DNA of 6,774 nucleotides from Acidiphilium sp. CAG:727 (lineage in GTDB: Bacteria; Bacillota; Clostridia; Christensenellales; Borkfalkiaceae), in NCBI GenBank assembly GCA_000437515.1, contig FR898468.1:1580-8353 (forward strand), given 5' to 3'. The position numbers were made by a program, and so were the translations under genes. The notes under the pieces are model-generated. The model was not told the origin of the DNA. It did not search any database and was given only the letters and a program-made list of their open reading frames with translations. Shown piece by piece: positions 1 through 6,774 of this stretch; positions within the stretch are counted from its first letter, which is position 1; each line of letters starts with the position of its first letter.

Positions 1-725
1 TCTTCGCGCATGGTCTTTTTGCCCGCGTCCGTAATGCCGGGGTTACCGTTTCTTAAATTGAGTTTCGCTCCGCGATAGATTTTACCGTAAACGACTTTAT
101 CGTTATTCTCGGTAGTCCAACCGCCGAGGTCGCGGATATTCCTCGCGCCGGCAACGTTGATATTACGTAAAAACGTCTTATCCGTGGTTATCGTTCCGCG
201 TTCGGTCGCTTTGCCGCCGTTATCCGCGATTTCGTAATAATAAACGGTATCGGGGATAAGCGTTCCGCCGAAAATAAATTTACCGTCGGAATTTACACGC
301 AATTCACGCGAGTTTTCGAGTTTATCGTTATCCGCGTATTTAAGCGAATACGCAGACCCTTTCGGCGTTATCGTAAGCGTGGCTTGCGTATCGTGCGACG
401 TATTGAGATTTGCCGATATTATATCGAACTCCTCTTCGTCGGTTTCGGCGGCAAGATAACTCTTTACCACCTTATCCGAAAGAGTAACCGTATAGGTATT
501 ATCCGAAAACTTCGGCTCTTCGCTCGGCTCGGGGTTGTCGGGGTCGGGATTTTCCGGATCGGGTTTTTCCGGCTCGTCGGGGTCGGGTTTCCCCGGCTCC
601 GGTTTTTCCGGCTCTGTCACCGAACCGGTGTTCGACTTCACTTTGCACGCGCTCGCCGCGGGAACCGCGGCAAGCATAGTTATAACGAGCAAAATCGTGA
701 TAATTTTTTTGAGTAAACCGTTCAT
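1..725 (-). CDS. Predicted exported tyrosine phosphatase (Y_phosphatase3-like), 3' end outside window
   Basis: The frame starts with ATG at 725-723, inside the preceding stop codon, and stays open for 241 codons to the left edge. Residues 1-27 are an export signal, MNGLLKK plus a hydrophobic run ending PAASAC. Cys27 suggests a lipoprotein, though Ala at -3 is a weak lipobox and signal peptidase I cleavage after ASA is an alternative. Residues 38-71 form a Pro/Asp/Glu-rich spacer. Residues 72-182 look like a beta-sandwich (FN3-like) domain ending in GTITTDKTF. The segment ARNIRDLGGW (194-203), then VVYGKIYRGAKLN (211-223), is the conserved opening of the PF13350-type tyrosine/serine phosphatase domain. 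The catalytic HCxxGxxRTG loop lies beyond the window, so activity cannot be judged. If active, it would work outside the cytoplasm on phosphorylated proteins, lipids or sugars. Family call is strong from the RDLGG/YRG signature; substrate unknown. Confidence 0.85.
   Translation of the reverse strand, partial: MNGLLKKIITILLVITMLAAVPAASACKVKSNTGSVTEPEKPEPGKPDPDEPEKPDPENPDPDNPEPSEEPKFSDNTYTVTLSDKVVKSYLAAETDEEEFDIISANLNTSHDTQATLTITPKGSAYSLKYADNDKLENSRELRVNSDGKFIFGGTLIPDTVYYYEIADNGGKATERGTITTDKTFLRNINVAGARNIRDLGGWTTENNDKVVYGKIYRGAKLNLRNGNPGITDAGKKTMRE
513..614 (-). repeat. Pro/Asp/Glu-rich tether with short direct DNA repeats
   Basis: Codons 38-71 of the phosphatase gene encode a low-complexity run of PEKP, PDPD and PENP type steps, giving an extended acidic spacer between the N-terminal cysteine and the folded domains. 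At DNA level a 14-base block (plus strand GGTTTTTCCGGCTC) occurs at 601-614 and again at 562-575, with a diverged partial copy between 551 and 570. Such tethers commonly carry surface domains across the cell wall, and the repeats could change in number between strains. Confidence 0.75.
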
Positions 726-738
726 TATTCAGTCTTCC
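723..738 (-). promoter_or_regulatory. TAATG stop/start overlap with internal ribosome binding site
   Basis: The giant lipoprotein ends in TAA at 727-725 and the phosphatase ATG occupies 725-723, sharing one base (TAATG). A GGAAG at 738-734, inside the last codons of the lipoprotein gene, lies eight bases before the ATG and can serve as Shine-Dalgarno sequence. The arrangement is typical of translational coupling, which would tie phosphatase output to translation of the lipoprotein. Confidence 0.75.
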
Positions 739-3700
739 AGGTTATAGTGCCCGCAGCGGCGTCAACCGTCCAGAAATTCGTGTTCCAGTTATTTGCGGGG
801 AATTCTACGCCGTTAGTCGAGCCGTCGTCTGAATAGTTGACATAGATGCCCGCTTTCGCGCCGTTATTCCACGACCATGCCGCGTCGCATACGATATTAA
901 ATCTCAGACCCGAAGAATCGGAGGCTGTTTTAGACCCTTCTTTGGCTTTATTTGCTCCGATAACCGCAACGTTTTTAAGATCGGACGCTTTGTCTATATT
1001 GCCGAATAACGCTCTGACTTTAACGTTCGGATCCTCCCAGAACCCTACTGCGGTATCGTGTGTGGCAGATAAATCGACTACAACGTTCGTCATCGTAACC
1101 ACGGCAGGCGCGTTATCTTTACTGAAGAACGTAGAAGTATAATATCCTGCCCAGCCGCCGCTGACTATATTCGTCAAAGCCGCATACGACGCAGGACCGG
1201 CTTTGGAGTATTTTACGTAAACGTTTTCAAGCGTTCCCGTACCCGTATAAGTAAGACCGCAACCGGTAGATAACGCCAGATCGGTAAAGGAAATATTTTT
1301 TATCGTTCCGCCGTTTAACGTATCGATAAAACCAGAAGAACTTCCGACTTTTGCTACGCCTACGGCATCGAGAGCGTAACCCGCGCCGTCTAACGTACCT
1401 TTGAATCCGTATTTTACGCCGAACCGATAATCGGCATCGACGGACGAACCCGTCTTTCCCGTAAACCAGTTACCGACTTTTATATTCGCGCCGAGGCGGT
1501 AATAGCCGCCGCCCTGCATGGTTTCGCTGTCCGTATAATCTTTGAGGACGCGAAGTTCGTCAAGCGTACCGATCGTTTTCGTTACGACGAATACGGGCGC
1601 GTTTATAAGTTTACCCGCGCTTGCGATTTTAATCGAAAGCGTTCCGTCGCCGTATACGGTAACGGGAATATTTTTTGCGTTAAGCGTCAGAATTCCGTCT
1701 GCTATCTCGCCCGTCTGAACGCTTACGTTTCCGATAGTAAGAGGTACGTCGGTCGCGCTGCCCGTATAAACCGAACTTAAATCGATTTCTACGTTTTTAT
1801 CTGCTGCGGCAATAGTTCCGTTAGATACGGATGCGTTCAGATCGATAGTCGCGGTCGTTTCTAAATCTACGCGTTCAAGCGGTTGCGCGACGGTAACCGT
1901 TACTTCTTCCGCGTTGGCGTAGTCGAAGATGTTTCTTGCGTAGATTTTGAAAGTCGCGCCTACGGAAACGCCGTTATCGGGTACTGTTACGACGCCGTTT
2001 TCAAACGTTACGCCTAATCCTACGGCGTCGTCGCCGAGAGTTATTACGTTAAGCGCGAGCGGCGCGAACGTTGCCGAAGAACCTAATTCGATTTCGGTTA
2101 CCTTTTCGGCAAAACCTTTGGCGGAAGGCGCGGTATATCCTTTGAAGAAAGGTACGCTGCCCTCGGACTTGGTTATCCAGCAATCGCCGTCCCAACCCGC
2201 GGTCGGAACTGCCGTTCCGTTAGTCGTCCCGTCGGTCAACACGATATAAACGGACTTGGATTGATTGGTTACGTAACCGGCGTATTTTTCGGGTACGCCG
2301 TAGACTACGGCGTTAGTAATCTGCGAAGCGTCCGCAACGGAAGCGAATAAGCAAATCTTATCGCGCTCCGTATTCGGATTGTTCTTGATCTTACCGTTGA
2401 AATCGACCGTTACGTTTCTTATCGTTCCGTTATTGGTCTGATATACGCTTCCGAAAGTAGCCATATAACGCTGACCGTCGCAATCCATATTGCTATATTG
2501 AACGTAAACGTTTTCGATCGTACCCTGGTTGGAAGCGACTATCGAGTTGCTTCCGGAAAGGTTTACTTCGGTGAACGCGACGTTTTTCAAGGTCGCGCCG
2601 GAAGCAATCTCCTGAATGAAGCCCGCTTTATCCCACTTTTGACCCGTTACGCCTTTAACCGCATAACCGTTACCGTCGAGAACGCCTTCGAGAGTCGCCC
2701 TTTTCGCGGTAAACGCGGTCGTGACGGTTACGTCGTTTTTAAGAACGTAATAACCTTTTACGGTTCCGCTTGCGAAAGTATTAAATAACCCTTCGCCGTC
2801 CGAAACGTAGTTGAACGGCTGAATTTCTACGTCTACGTAGTAGAGCGTGCCGTCTATTTCGGAGAAAATCGTGAACGTAATCGCGGTCGATTTTTCCGCG
2901 TAAGCCGAAAGATCGAGTTTGATTTTATTATTCGTTACCGTTACGCCGTCGGTTTCGGTTGAGCCTTGGCGAACCTTTACCGCGTCGGCAAGGTAATCGG
3001 CCGCGAATGCAAGGTCTACTTCGGCGTCTGCTTTCGCCTCGGCAAAAATAACGTCGGACGTTACGGGAGCCTCTTCGGCTTTTATAATCCTGACGGATGC
3101 GGTGGCTTCGCTGCCGTCGAGATAAGACTTCGCGCGAACGGTGATAGTTCCGTTTTCCGCTTCGCCCGTAACTTTAATCGTGTTGCCTTTTAATTCGATA
3201 CCGGCGGGCGAATCGTCAATCGACAAACCTCCGTACTTATGGCTTATCGAAAGCGTAGCCGACATACCGCCGTAAAGTTTTTCGGGCGCGCCCGAAAGTT
3301 GAATCGCGGCGGTGTTTGCACAAAGCGCGTTATAGTAATTTTTAAGGAAAGGTACTCCGTTGGTCTTTTCCCACTCTTCGCCGAAGTTGGCGATTACCGA
3401 CGAGAACTCGTCGACCATCTGCTTATACGACGAAGCCGTAAGCGAACTTCCGGAGGTCTGCGCGGCGTAAGCGTTATCGGTTAAAACGACGAGATTTTCT
3501 ACGTTTTTAGTATTCGTACCGATATGAAGAACTTTTTTCGCAACGGCGGACGGATGAATTTCCGCGCCGATGGCGTCTACGAAGCAATCGACTACTCTGC
3601 CGTTACCGTTATCGGTATACGGATAGAACGCGCCCATTGCTCTCGGCAATTGTCCGCCGGCGTCCTGAGTTTCTTTACCGATGCCCAAAAACTTGAATTG

Positions 3701-5128
3701 AATACTTACGTTTTCGATCAGTCCTCCGCCGAACGAGGTGATAAACCCGCTGTTTTCGTGAAGACCCGCATTCGTGAACGAGATATTTTTTACAACGCCG
3801 TCGTTGTTCATATATCCGACGAAACCGCCCGAAGCAGTGCCGCCGTCGCTCTTTTTCGATCTGCCTTTTACCGCCATTCCGTCGACGTTGTAACCTTTGC
3901 CGTCGAATACGCCCTTAAAGCCGAATCTCGCCGTATTCTGCCAGGTGTTGTCTTTTATGACGTTGCGATTTAACGTATACACTTCGTCGCAATCGGTAGG
4001 CGAAACGTATTCGCCGTTATATTCTATATTTGCGCCGAGCGCGAAATAACCGTCAAGCGCGGCCGTGGAATCGAAATTGCCGTTAGTTCTCGCAATATTG
4101 CCCCAGGCGTCCATATCCGCTTTGGTCTTTATAACCATTGTATAGATGTCCGCTTTCACGGCGTAGTCGTAATTCGCGGTGGAAATAACCAGATCTTTAC
4201 CGTCGCCGAGATACTTCGATTCTTTGGGGAACGAAGACGCTTCAAGCGTAACTTTTCCGCCGTCGCAGGATTTTAAGACGTTTACGCCGTTATACGTTAC
4301 CGAAACGACCGTGTCTTTCACCTCTTCGGGCAAGTCGAGTTCGATTCCGTGTTCTATATCGATAACGGGTCTGTAATCGAGATTCATCACCGCTTTAAGA
4401 ACGCGGATATAGAGTTTTACGCCTGCCGTTCTGCCGTCTGCGGCGGTATATGTTCCCGTAAGAATCGTTTCGCCTACGCCTTCGGTCTTAAAAGTATAGA
4501 TTTTGCCGTCTTTTTTCTCAAACGAGGCTACGAATTCGTCGTAGTCGTTGTCGTCTTCGTCCCACGAAATTTCGACTTCGCCGTAATCGGTTACGCCGTC
4601 GGTCGCGACGAAAGTAAGATCTTCCGCCGTTTTAAGCCCGTCGTAATCCGCAGTACAAAGCGTTACGGAGTAGCCGCCTTTTTCGGCGGTTACGTTCCCT
4701 TCGGGTATAAGCGCGATGCGGCGTTCGACTACGGTCATTTTAACCGCTTTATTCACGTACTTCCCGTTGACGGTTGCCGAAACGGTGTATTCGGTTTCGC
4801 CTTCGGCGGTCGCGGTAACCGTTACCGCGCCGTTCTTGCCACCTGCGACCGAACATATTCCTTCGGCTGCGCCGTCCGCCAAAGTCCATACGAAATTTAC
4901 TTTGGTATTATCGTATTCCTTATCTCCGTAATAAACGGTTACCCGCCCTTCGTATACGTCGCCCGTTTCGAGCGTCAGATCGCCGAACGCAAGGCTCGGA
5001 GCGGCGTCCGGATCGTAAATCGGATCCGTTTTACCTTTATCGTTCGTCCTGGTCGCGCAACCTGCAAAGCAAAATACGCTTATCGCAAAGAAAACGAGTA
5101 AACTTATTATAATATTACGTTTTTTCAT
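725..5128 (-). CDS. Giant surface lipoprotein with three Ig-like/beta-helix (GLUG-like) composite units
   Basis: The protein has about 1467 residues. I chose the ATG at 5128 over the in-frame ATG at 5146 (six residues longer) because it gives a classic signal peptide, MKKRN plus a hydrophobic run ending FAGC with lipidated Cys24, and a GGGGGA lies ten bases upstream. A short Asp/Pro linker follows. Ig-like domains occupy roughly 46-135 and 136-245. Three composite units then alternate beta-sandwich domains with beta-helix modules at about 331-601, 771-999 and 1181-1467. Each helix opens with an F/LxGxxDGxGY motif (404, 813, 1242) followed by rungs such as IKNISFT and IENVYVQYS, typical of GLUG and pectate-lyase-like right-handed helices. 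No catalytic residues, sortase motif or transmembrane anchor is seen after the signal peptide, so anchoring is by the N-terminal lipid. The role is probably adhesion or glycan binding; a lyase activity is possible but unsupported. Its stop codon overlaps the start of the next gene. Confidence 0.9.
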   Translation of the reverse strand: MKKRNIIISLLVFFAISVFCFAGCATRTNDKGKTDPIYDPDAAPSLAFGDLTLETGDVYEGRVTVYYGDKEYDNTKVNFVWTLADGAAEGICSVAGGKNGAVTVTATAEGETEYTVSATVNGKYVNKAVKMTVVERRIALIPEGNVTAEKGGYSVTLCTADYDGLKTAEDLTFVATDGVTDYGEVEISWDEDDNDYDEFVASFEKKDGKIYTFKTEGVGETILTGTYTAADGRTAGVKLYIRVLKAVMNLDYRPVIDIEHGIELDLPEEVKDTVVSVTYNGVNVLKSCDGGKVTLEASSFPKESKYLGDGKDLVISTANYDYAVKADIYTMVIKTKADMDAWGNIARTNGNFDSTAALDGYFALGANIEYNGEYVSPTDCDEVYTLNRNVIKDNTWQNTARFGFKGVFDGKGYNVDGMAVKGRSKKSDGGTASGGFVGYMNNDGVVKNISFTNAGLHENSGFITSFGGGLIENVSIQFKFLGIGKETQDAGGQLPRAMGAFYPYTDNGNGRVVDCFVDAIGAEIHPSAVAKKVLHIGTNTKNVENLVVLTDNAYAAQTSGSSLTASSYKQMVDEFSSVIANFGEEWEKTNGVPFLKNYYNALCANTAAIQLSGAPEKLYGGMSATLSISHKYGGLSIDDSPAGIELKGNTIKVTGEAENGTITVRAKSYLDGSEATASVRIIKAEEAPVTSDVIFAEAKADAEVDLAFAADYLADAVKVRQGSTETDGVTVTNNKIKLDLSAYAEKSTAITFTIFSEIDGTLYYVDVEIQPFNYVSDGEGLFNTFASGTVKGYYVLKNDVTVTTAFTAKRATLEGVLDGNGYAVKGVTGQKWDKAGFIQEIASGATLKNVAFTEVNLSGSNSIVASNQGTIENVYVQYSNMDCDGQRYMATFGSVYQTNNGTIRNVTVDFNGKIKNNPNTERDKICLFASVADASQITNAVVYGVPEKYAGYVTNQSKSVYIVLTDGTTNGTAVPTAGWDGDCWITKSEGSVPFFKGYTAPSAKGFAEKVTEIELGSSATFAPLALNVITLGDDAVGLGVTFENGVVTVPDNGVSVGATFKIYARNIFDYANAEEVTVTVAQPLERVDLETTATIDLNASVSNGTIAAADKNVEIDLSSVYTGSATDVPLTIGNVSVQTGEIADGILTLNAKNIPVTVYGDGTLSIKIASAGKLINAPVFVVTKTIGTLDELRVLKDYTDSETMQGGGYYRLGANIKVGNWFTGKTGSSVDADYRFGVKYGFKGTLDGAGYALDAVGVAKVGSSSGFIDTLNGGTIKNISFTDLALSTGCGLTYTGTGTLENVYVKYSKAGPASYAALTNIVSGGWAGYYTSTFFSKDNAPAVVTMTNVVVDLSATHDTAVGFWEDPNVKVRALFGNIDKASDLKNVAVIGANKAKEGSKTASDSSGLRFNIVCDAAWSWNNGAKAGIYVNYSDDGSTNGVEFPANNWNTNFWTVDAAAGTITWKTE
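728..2110 (-). repeat. Protein-level composite unit 3 of the giant lipoprotein
   Basis: The last unit has an Ig-like domain (about 1007-1082), a beta domain with VEIDLSSVYTG (1113-1123) and a C-terminal beta-helix (1181-1467). Landmarks are FKGTLDGAGY at 1242-1251, IKNISFTDLAL at 1276-1286, LENVYVKYS at 1300-1308, TNVVVDLS at 1347-1354 and LKNVAVIG at 1384-1391. The end pattern, STNG...W...FW...G.ITWK, aligns with the end of unit 2 (TTNG...W...CW...GSVPFFK). The protein stops there, with no cell-wall anchor after the helix. Confidence 0.7.
2132..3319 (-). repeat. Protein-level composite unit 2 of the giant lipoprotein
   Basis: The middle unit has one Ig-like domain (about 604-684), a second beta domain with VDLAFAADYL (704-713) and a beta-helix of about 230 residues (771-999). 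Helix landmarks match unit 1 in the same order: LEGVLDGNGY at 813-822, LKNVAFTEVNL at 847-857, IENVYVQYS at 871-879, IRNVTVDF at 903-910 and ITNAVVYG at 937-944. It closes with two Trp residues and SVPFFKG. This is the most compact copy and probably nearest to the basic unit. Confidence 0.7.
3326..4993 (-). repeat. Protein-level composite unit 1 of the giant lipoprotein
   Basis: This is the first and longest of three homologous units. It contains two Ig-like domains, then a domain with the pattern IELDLPEEV...VTYNGV (codons near 4345-4283), then a beta-helix of about 270 residues beginning at about 4138. Helix landmarks in order (protein numbers from the ATG at 5128) are FKGVFDGKGY at 404-413, VKNISFTNAGL at 446-456, IENVSIQFKF at 471-480, VVDCFVDA at 512-519 and VENLVVLT at 543-550. 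The unit closes with W, then GVPFLK. Similarity to units 2 and 3 is clear in protein pattern but not in DNA, so the duplication is old. Confidence 0.7.
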
Positions 5129-5146
5129 TTCCCTACTGTCCCCCAT
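5126..5146 (-). promoter_or_regulatory. Ribosome binding site and start region of the giant lipoprotein gene
   Basis: Two in-frame ATGs lie 18 bases apart, at 5146 and 5128. A purine-rich GGGGGA (5144-5139) sits ten bases before the second ATG, and a further AGGGA (5134-5130) is too close to it to be useful alone. Upstream of the first ATG there is only a weak GGGCG. The second ATG also starts directly with a lysine-rich signal peptide, so it is the favoured start. The gap from the preceding stop codon is then 19 bases, consistent with one transcript. Confidence 0.6.
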
Positions 5147-5147
5147 T

Positions 5148-6774
5148 TTATTCGACGCCCCATTCGTAGAACGGTCTGCCGGCGTCGGTTATCCTGAAGT
5201 GTTCCTGTTCGGTGGTGTTGCCGAGATTCTTGAAATCGTCTGCGAACGCCTGTCTTGCCGCCTTGAGTTCTTCCGCCGACGTGAACGAATCGGGATAGTG
5301 CTGGCAAAGCACGAATCTCGGGAAAAGTTCTTCGATTAAGAGATGCTCGTACAAAGCGTCGTATCTGTCTTTGTTCGTCTCTTTCAAAGGTTCGATTTCG
5401 GCGTAAGCCTGCGCGAATATGTCGAGATAGTATCTGATTGCGTCTATCGGCCAGAGAGAATCGTCGGAGATCGTTTCCGCCTGTATGTTACCCGTTACGA
5501 AACTTTCGTTGACCTGCATATTGTAGGTAATAAGGTCGAAGAATTTCGTCATATACGGTTCGGCTTCGCCGAAATAATACTTGAAGAATTTGTTTTTGAG
5601 TTCCTGATAGTTTACGTTTACGTCAAACAACGCTTTACCTATTATATAGTCGCGGAGTTTGTTGAACGCGGGAATATTCTTGTTCTCCCACGTGCCGTTC
5701 ATAAACATATAGTTTCCGTTGATTTCTTTGAAAAAGCGGAGTTGTTCGACGAGTTTGCTGTAATTGTTATAGGGATACAGATAATTATGGAAGTTCATCT
5801 GGTAGCCCCAGAGATACAAGTCGCCCTTAAGACCTGCCCACGCTTTTACCGAAGCCGCGTACATTTCGTTTTCGGGTTCGTAGAAAGAGTGCAGCCAGTT
5901 CGCCGACGACGGAGCGAATTCGTAAGCCACGTGTTCGCCGCATACGAGCATTACGGGATTGTTTTCTTCGTCTACCGCCAATATCGCCTTGCCCTCTTCG
6001 TCGAAATCGCAACGCTGAACGGGTACGCCGTCGCCGTTATCGTCGTAAACGAATTTGGAACCGTCTTTCTTAGAGGGTGAGTTGATACCCTGACCGTAAG
6101 AAAGCACTACTATACTGTAAACTCTTTCCGTTCCGCTTTCGGCGTAACGTCTGTCCATCTCCGCCGCAACGTCGTTGGAAAGCGCGACCATCGCGCCGGA
6201 CATCGATCCGCCGTAATATTCGAAACTTTCACGGCACGCCGCGCAAGTACATTTACCCGTAGTATTGTTACCCGTAACGTCGTTCGGACTGATACTTATA
6301 ATGGAAGTAAGATCGTTTTCGGCAAGTTTTGCGATAAACGTGGTGGCAAGGTTATCTACCATAGCCGCGTATTCTTCTTTATCGCCGTGCGCCGTGAAAC
6401 ACGGTTGACCGATTACTTCCTCGATGCCGCGCTCGTCTTTGACGACCGCTTTGTCGGAAGAGAACCACTTCGGGTGCTGTTCAAACATCGCCGAATACCA
6501 GTCGGTGTTTTTAAGAGCGTTCTCGCCGGCAAGGTAATAATAGAAATTGTGTACGCTTCCGCCTTTCGACATAGAAAACTTCGGGTCGGTCATAGTATAC
6601 GCCATACCGAATTTTTCGTCTTCGCTTATGGTCTGGTTGCCGGGCATACGGTATTCGTAGTCCGGGCGTTCGGTTATATCCATTTGCGGAAGAACTTTAC
6701 CGTCTTTTTCGAATATATACATATCGTCTGCGAAGAGATCGAAACCGAAAACTTCGCGCAGTATAGCCAGAGCC
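5148..6774 (-). CDS. DUF4838 domain-containing protein, glycoside-hydrolase-like (5' end outside window)
   Basis: The reading frame is open from the right edge to a TAA at 5150-5148, giving 541 visible residues (numbered here from the first full codon at 6773). The first residues (ALAILREVFGFDLFADDM, then an ITERPDYEYR stretch near 33-42) look like the end of a GH67/alpha-glucuronidase-type N-terminal domain. DUF4838 hallmarks follow: HPKWFS at 100-105, the SPND segment at 162-165 leading to a CxCxxC cluster (CTCAAC, 175-180), and the core WGYQMNFHNYLYPYNN at 322-337 followed by a long helical region. Members are usually secreted or lipoprotein enzymes or binding proteins thought to act on glycans. 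No activity is established for the family as a whole, and I cannot assign catalytic residues. Any signal peptide lies beyond the window. An acidic insertion near 239-272 interrupts the usual core. The gene is first of the three visible; gene 2 begins 19 bases after its stop. Family assignment is firm, substrate unknown. Confidence 0.9.
   Translation of the reverse strand, partial: ALAILREVFGFDLFADDMYIFEKDGKVLPQMDITERPDYEYRMPGNQTISEDEKFGMAYTMTDPKFSMSKGGSVHNFYYYLAGENALKNTDWYSAMFEQHPKWFSSDKAVVKDERGIEEVIGQPCFTAHGDKEEYAAMVDNLATTFIAKLAENDLTSIISISPNDVTGNNTTGKCTCAACRESFEYYGGSMSGAMVALSNDVAAEMDRRYAESGTERVYSIVVLSYGQGINSPSKKDGSKFVYDDNGDGVPVQRCDFDEEGKAILAVDEENNPVMLVCGEHVAYEFAPSSANWLHSFYEPENEMYAASVKAWAGLKGDLYLWGYQMNFHNYLYPYNNYSKLVEQLRFFKEINGNYMFMNGTWENKNIPAFNKLRDYIIGKALFDVNVNYQELKNKFFKYYFGEAEPYMTKFFDLITYNMQVNESFVTGNIQAETISDDSLWPIDAIRYYLDIFAQAYAEIEPLKETNKDRYDALYEHLLIEELFPRFVLCQHYPDSFTSAEELKAARQAFADDFKNLGNTTEQEHFRITDAGRPFYEWGVE

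Noticed and set aside
384..747. Two overlapping plus-strand frames with Gly/Ser/Phe-rich repeats (GSGFSGS type) opposite the phosphatase gene.
   Set aside because: The apparent repeats are the antisense reading of the Pro/Asp/Glu-rich tether. The minus-strand frame has a start, a signal peptide and a family signature.
4349..5101. A 250-codon open frame on the plus strand, opposite the N-terminal part of the giant lipoprotein gene.
   Set aside because: It is a shadow of the strongly supported minus-strand gene. The translation is rich in R, F, Y and V without domain pattern, as expected when CpG-rich codons leave few stops on the opposite strand.
5129..5146. The upstream in-frame ATG at 5146 as the start of the giant lipoprotein.
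   Set aside because: It would add MGDSRE in front of the signal peptide, placing acidic residues before the lysines, and has only a weak ribosome binding site. It remains possible but less likely.
5128..5150. A promoter or terminator between genes 1 and 2.
   Set aside because: The gap is about 19 bases with no hairpin and T-tract or promoter-like spacing; continuous transcription is the simplest reading.
5125..5307. A 60-codon minus-strand frame across the junction of genes 1 and 2.
   Set aside because: It lies within the DUF4838 C-terminus in another frame, is basic and low in pattern, and has no supporting ribosome binding site.
5343..6080. A 245-codon open frame on the plus strand opposite the DUF4838 gene.
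   Set aside because: The minus-strand frame carries clear DUF4838 motifs through the same stretch, and the plus-strand product shows no recognisable features.

Overview
The window is almost wholly coding. It holds three tightly packed genes, all on the minus strand, so they read from right to left. Two of them run off the window edges. All three look like a surface or extracellular carbohydrate-associated cassette. The likely host is a Gram-positive, uncultured gut-type member of the Bacillota (Clostridia-like). This is an inference from the lysine-led lipoprotein signal peptides, the Shine-Dalgarno-like sequences, the bacterial Ig-like domain style and the moderate-GC, CpG-rich codon use. 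No rRNA or marker gene is present to prove it.

Layout in transcription order. (1) 6774-5148: the C-terminal 541 residues of a DUF4838 protein, a family related to glycoside hydrolases with an alpha-glucuronidase-like N-terminus; its start lies outside the window. (2) 5128-725: a giant lipoprotein of about 1467 residues. It is built from three diverged copies of one composite unit (Ig-like sandwich, second beta domain, GLUG-like parallel beta-helix). (3) 725-1: the N-terminal 241 residues of a second predicted exported protein. It has a proline/acidic tether, a small beta domain and the opening of a tyrosine phosphatase domain of the Y_phosphatase3 type. The catalytic cysteine loop lies beyond the left edge.

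The genes are linked as an operon. Gene 2 starts 19 bases after the gene 1 stop, and gene 3 starts inside the gene 2 stop codon (TAATG). No promoter, terminator, RNA gene, mobile element or CRISPR array is visible, and no gene-free stretch exceeds about 20 bases. The promoter must lie upstream of 6774 and the terminator left of position 1.

A cautious reading is that the cassette places a glycan-acting or glycan-binding protein, a large adhesin-like beta-helix lipoprotein and an extracytoplasmic phosphatase together on the cell surface. The co-translation is seen in the sequence; the joint function is inference.
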